Of a DNA stretch of 64,000 nt, positions 62,988 through 64,000 are shown piece by piece. The translations under genes were made by a program, and so were the position numbers. The DNA comes from Solimonas sp036405815 (lineage in GTDB: Bacteria; Pseudomonadota; Gammaproteobacteria; Nevskiales; Nevskiaceae), in contig DASWWX010000067.1 of the NCBI GenBank assembly GCA_036405815.1, positions 112,803 through 176,802 of the forward strand. The letters run 5' to 3'. A model generated the notes under the pieces. That model ran no database searches. It had not been told where the DNA came from and saw only the letters and a list, made by a program, of their open reading frames with translations. The number at the start of each line of letters is the position of its first letter. Position 1 is the first letter of the stretch.

Positions 62988-64000
62988 ATGGACATGGGAG
63001 TTTTCGCTCGCAGCCGGTGGGTCAGTGCGCTGGGGTTCGGGTTCGCGGCTGCGCTCGGCGCCGCCTCGATTCCCACGGCCTCCGCCTACACGCCGGGGTG
63101 GTATTTCGGTGTCGACCTGTTTCTTTCGCAGCTCAACGACGGTGACGGCACGGCGACGGTCATCACGCCGGGCACGCCCGGCAATCCGGGCGATCCAGGT
63201 GTCGACTGCCTGCTGCCGATCGATCTGCTTGGCGTCAATCTGGGCCTGCTGGGCACCTGCATCATCGGCGGCGGCACACCCGGCACGCCGGGCAACCCGG
63301 ATGGTCCGGTGGTCCGCGAGAACTTCCCGCTCTCGTTCTCGTACGACGATGGCTTCGGCGCCGGCTTCAAGCTCGGCTACCTGTTCGACGGCGGCCTGCG
63401 CCCCGAAGTGAACTTCTCGTACAACGAGAACGACATCAAGACCTTCACGGTCGGCGGCACCAGCCTCGACAGCTCGAATTCGAAGCTGCGTGCGATGCGC
63501 CTGATGGCGAACGTCTGGTACGACATCGACTTCGGCAGCCGCGTGATGCCCTACGTCGGTGCCGGCTTCGGTTTCCAGAACACCGAGTTCTCGCGCCAGG
63601 ACGTCGAGGCCGACGACACCACCACCGCCTATCAGCTCGGCGCGGGTGTGAACTTCTGGGCCAACGACCGCACCGCCCTGTCGCTCGACTACCGCTTCCT
63701 GGTCGCGCAGGAGCCGACGTTCTCGTCCACCGATCCGACCACCAACACCCGCACTTCGCTGAAGTCCGAGTACGAGAATCAGCAGATCGGCCTGTCGCTG
63801 CGCTACGCCTTCGGTGAAGGCGGCGGCAAGGACAGCGACGGCGACGGCGTGCCGGATCGCCTCGACAAGTGCCCGAATACGCCCAAGGGCGTGCAGGTCT
63901 ACTCCGACGGCTGCCCGGTCGCCGACCAGGATGGCGACGGCATCCCCGATTATCTCGACAAGTGCCCGGGCACTCCGCCCGGCGTGCCGGTCGGCGCCGA
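62988..64000 (+). CDS. OmpA-type outer-membrane protein with collagen-like insert, 3'-truncated
   Basis: The frame is open from ATG 62988 (or the in-frame ATG at 62994) to the window end, at least 337 residues. The signal peptide ends at TASA near residue 33. An eight-stranded-type beta-barrel domain (about 36-275) ends in LSLRYAFG. It is followed by calcium-binding thrombospondin type 3 repeats (DSDGDGVPDRLDKCP and DQDGDGIPDYLDKCP, about 282-327), which normally lead to an OmpA-like peptidoglycan domain beyond the edge. Between the first strands, residues 61-107 form a Gly-Thr-Pro-rich insert with two cysteines (74 and 91). The upstream 216 bases hold no clear gene. Confidence 0.88.
   Translation, partial: MDMGVFARSRWVSALGFGFAAALGAASIPTASAYTPGWYFGVDLFLSQLNDGDGTATVITPGTPGNPGDPGVDCLLPIDLLGVNLGLLGTCIIGGGTPGTPGNPDGPVVRENFPLSFSYDDGFGAGFKLGYLFDGGLRPEVNFSYNENDIKTFTVGGTSLDSSNSKLRAMRLMANVWYDIDFGSRVMPYVGAGFGFQNTEFSRQDVEADDTTTAYQLGAGVNFWANDRTALSLDYRFLVAQEPTFSSTDPTTNTRTSLKSEYENQQIGLSLRYAFGEGGGKDSDGDGVPDRLDKCPNTPKGVQVYSDGCPVADQDGDGIPDYLDKCPGTPPGVPVGA

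Overview
This 64 kb window is a high-GC chromosomal segment of a gammaproteobacterium. It carries the standard gammaproteobacterial blocks pspF/pspABC, ruvCAB-ybgC-tolQRAB-pal-cpoB, tig-clpP-clpX, a complete System I cytochrome c maturation operon, and oxoglutarate dehydrogenase genes. The MMPL/DUF1329 exporter pair, the PF10118 diiron-like protein and the fatty-acid genes suggest a lipid- or hydrocarbon-using lineage such as Nevskiales; that placement is inference from gene content only. I see no phage, IS element, integron or CRISPR array. Five tRNA genes are present.

Layout. 1-1623: C-terminal part of an RND drug-efflux pump, cut by the window edge. 1688-4625: phage-shock locus with divergent pspF, an IHF site and sigma-54 promoter, an extra small exported protein, then pspABC. 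4668-11300: degenerate HD-domain protein, TetR regulator, RND-type adaptor, MMPL transporter and DUF1329 protein. 11594-14013: PepSY protein with a PhoP/PhoQ-like two-component pair. 14045-19102: orn, a reverse transsulfuration cluster (cystathionine beta-synthase, HAD phosphatase, cystathionine gamma-lyase), phhB and an isolated recR. 19173-24930: PhoD-type phosphatase, ppsR/ppsA divergent pair, and an RNase T2 gene overlapping ppsA. 25085-28970: tRNA-Ala and tRNA-Glu, clpX-clpP-tig, tRNA-Leu. 29079-31266: Fur-type promoter, hemP, hmuU, hmuV. 31276-31566: tRNA-Pro and tRNA-Lys. 31627-41459: queC, queE, cpoB, pal, tolBARQ, ybgC, ruvBAC and yebC, all on the minus strand. 41481-50007: a YfaZ-type porin, lpd, a PF10118 protein, an AraC regulator, sucB and sucA. 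50051-58708: galU, a MaoC-type protein and ccmIHGFEDCBA. 58841-62771: folD, an acyl-CoA ligase and an acyl-CoA dehydrogenase. 62988-64000: start of an OmpA-type protein with a collagen-like insert.

Most of the window is housekeeping. The less ordinary parts are the small exported protein heading the psp operon, the adaptor-MMPL-DUF1329 exporter arrangement, the RNase T2 gene coupled to ppsA with a substituted active-site position, the AraC/PF10118 pair inside the oxoglutarate dehydrogenase gene set, the HD protein that has lost metal ligands, and the collagen-like insert in the OmpA-type protein. None is proven to be a new system. Functional calls rest on motifs and gene order read by eye; no database search was run.
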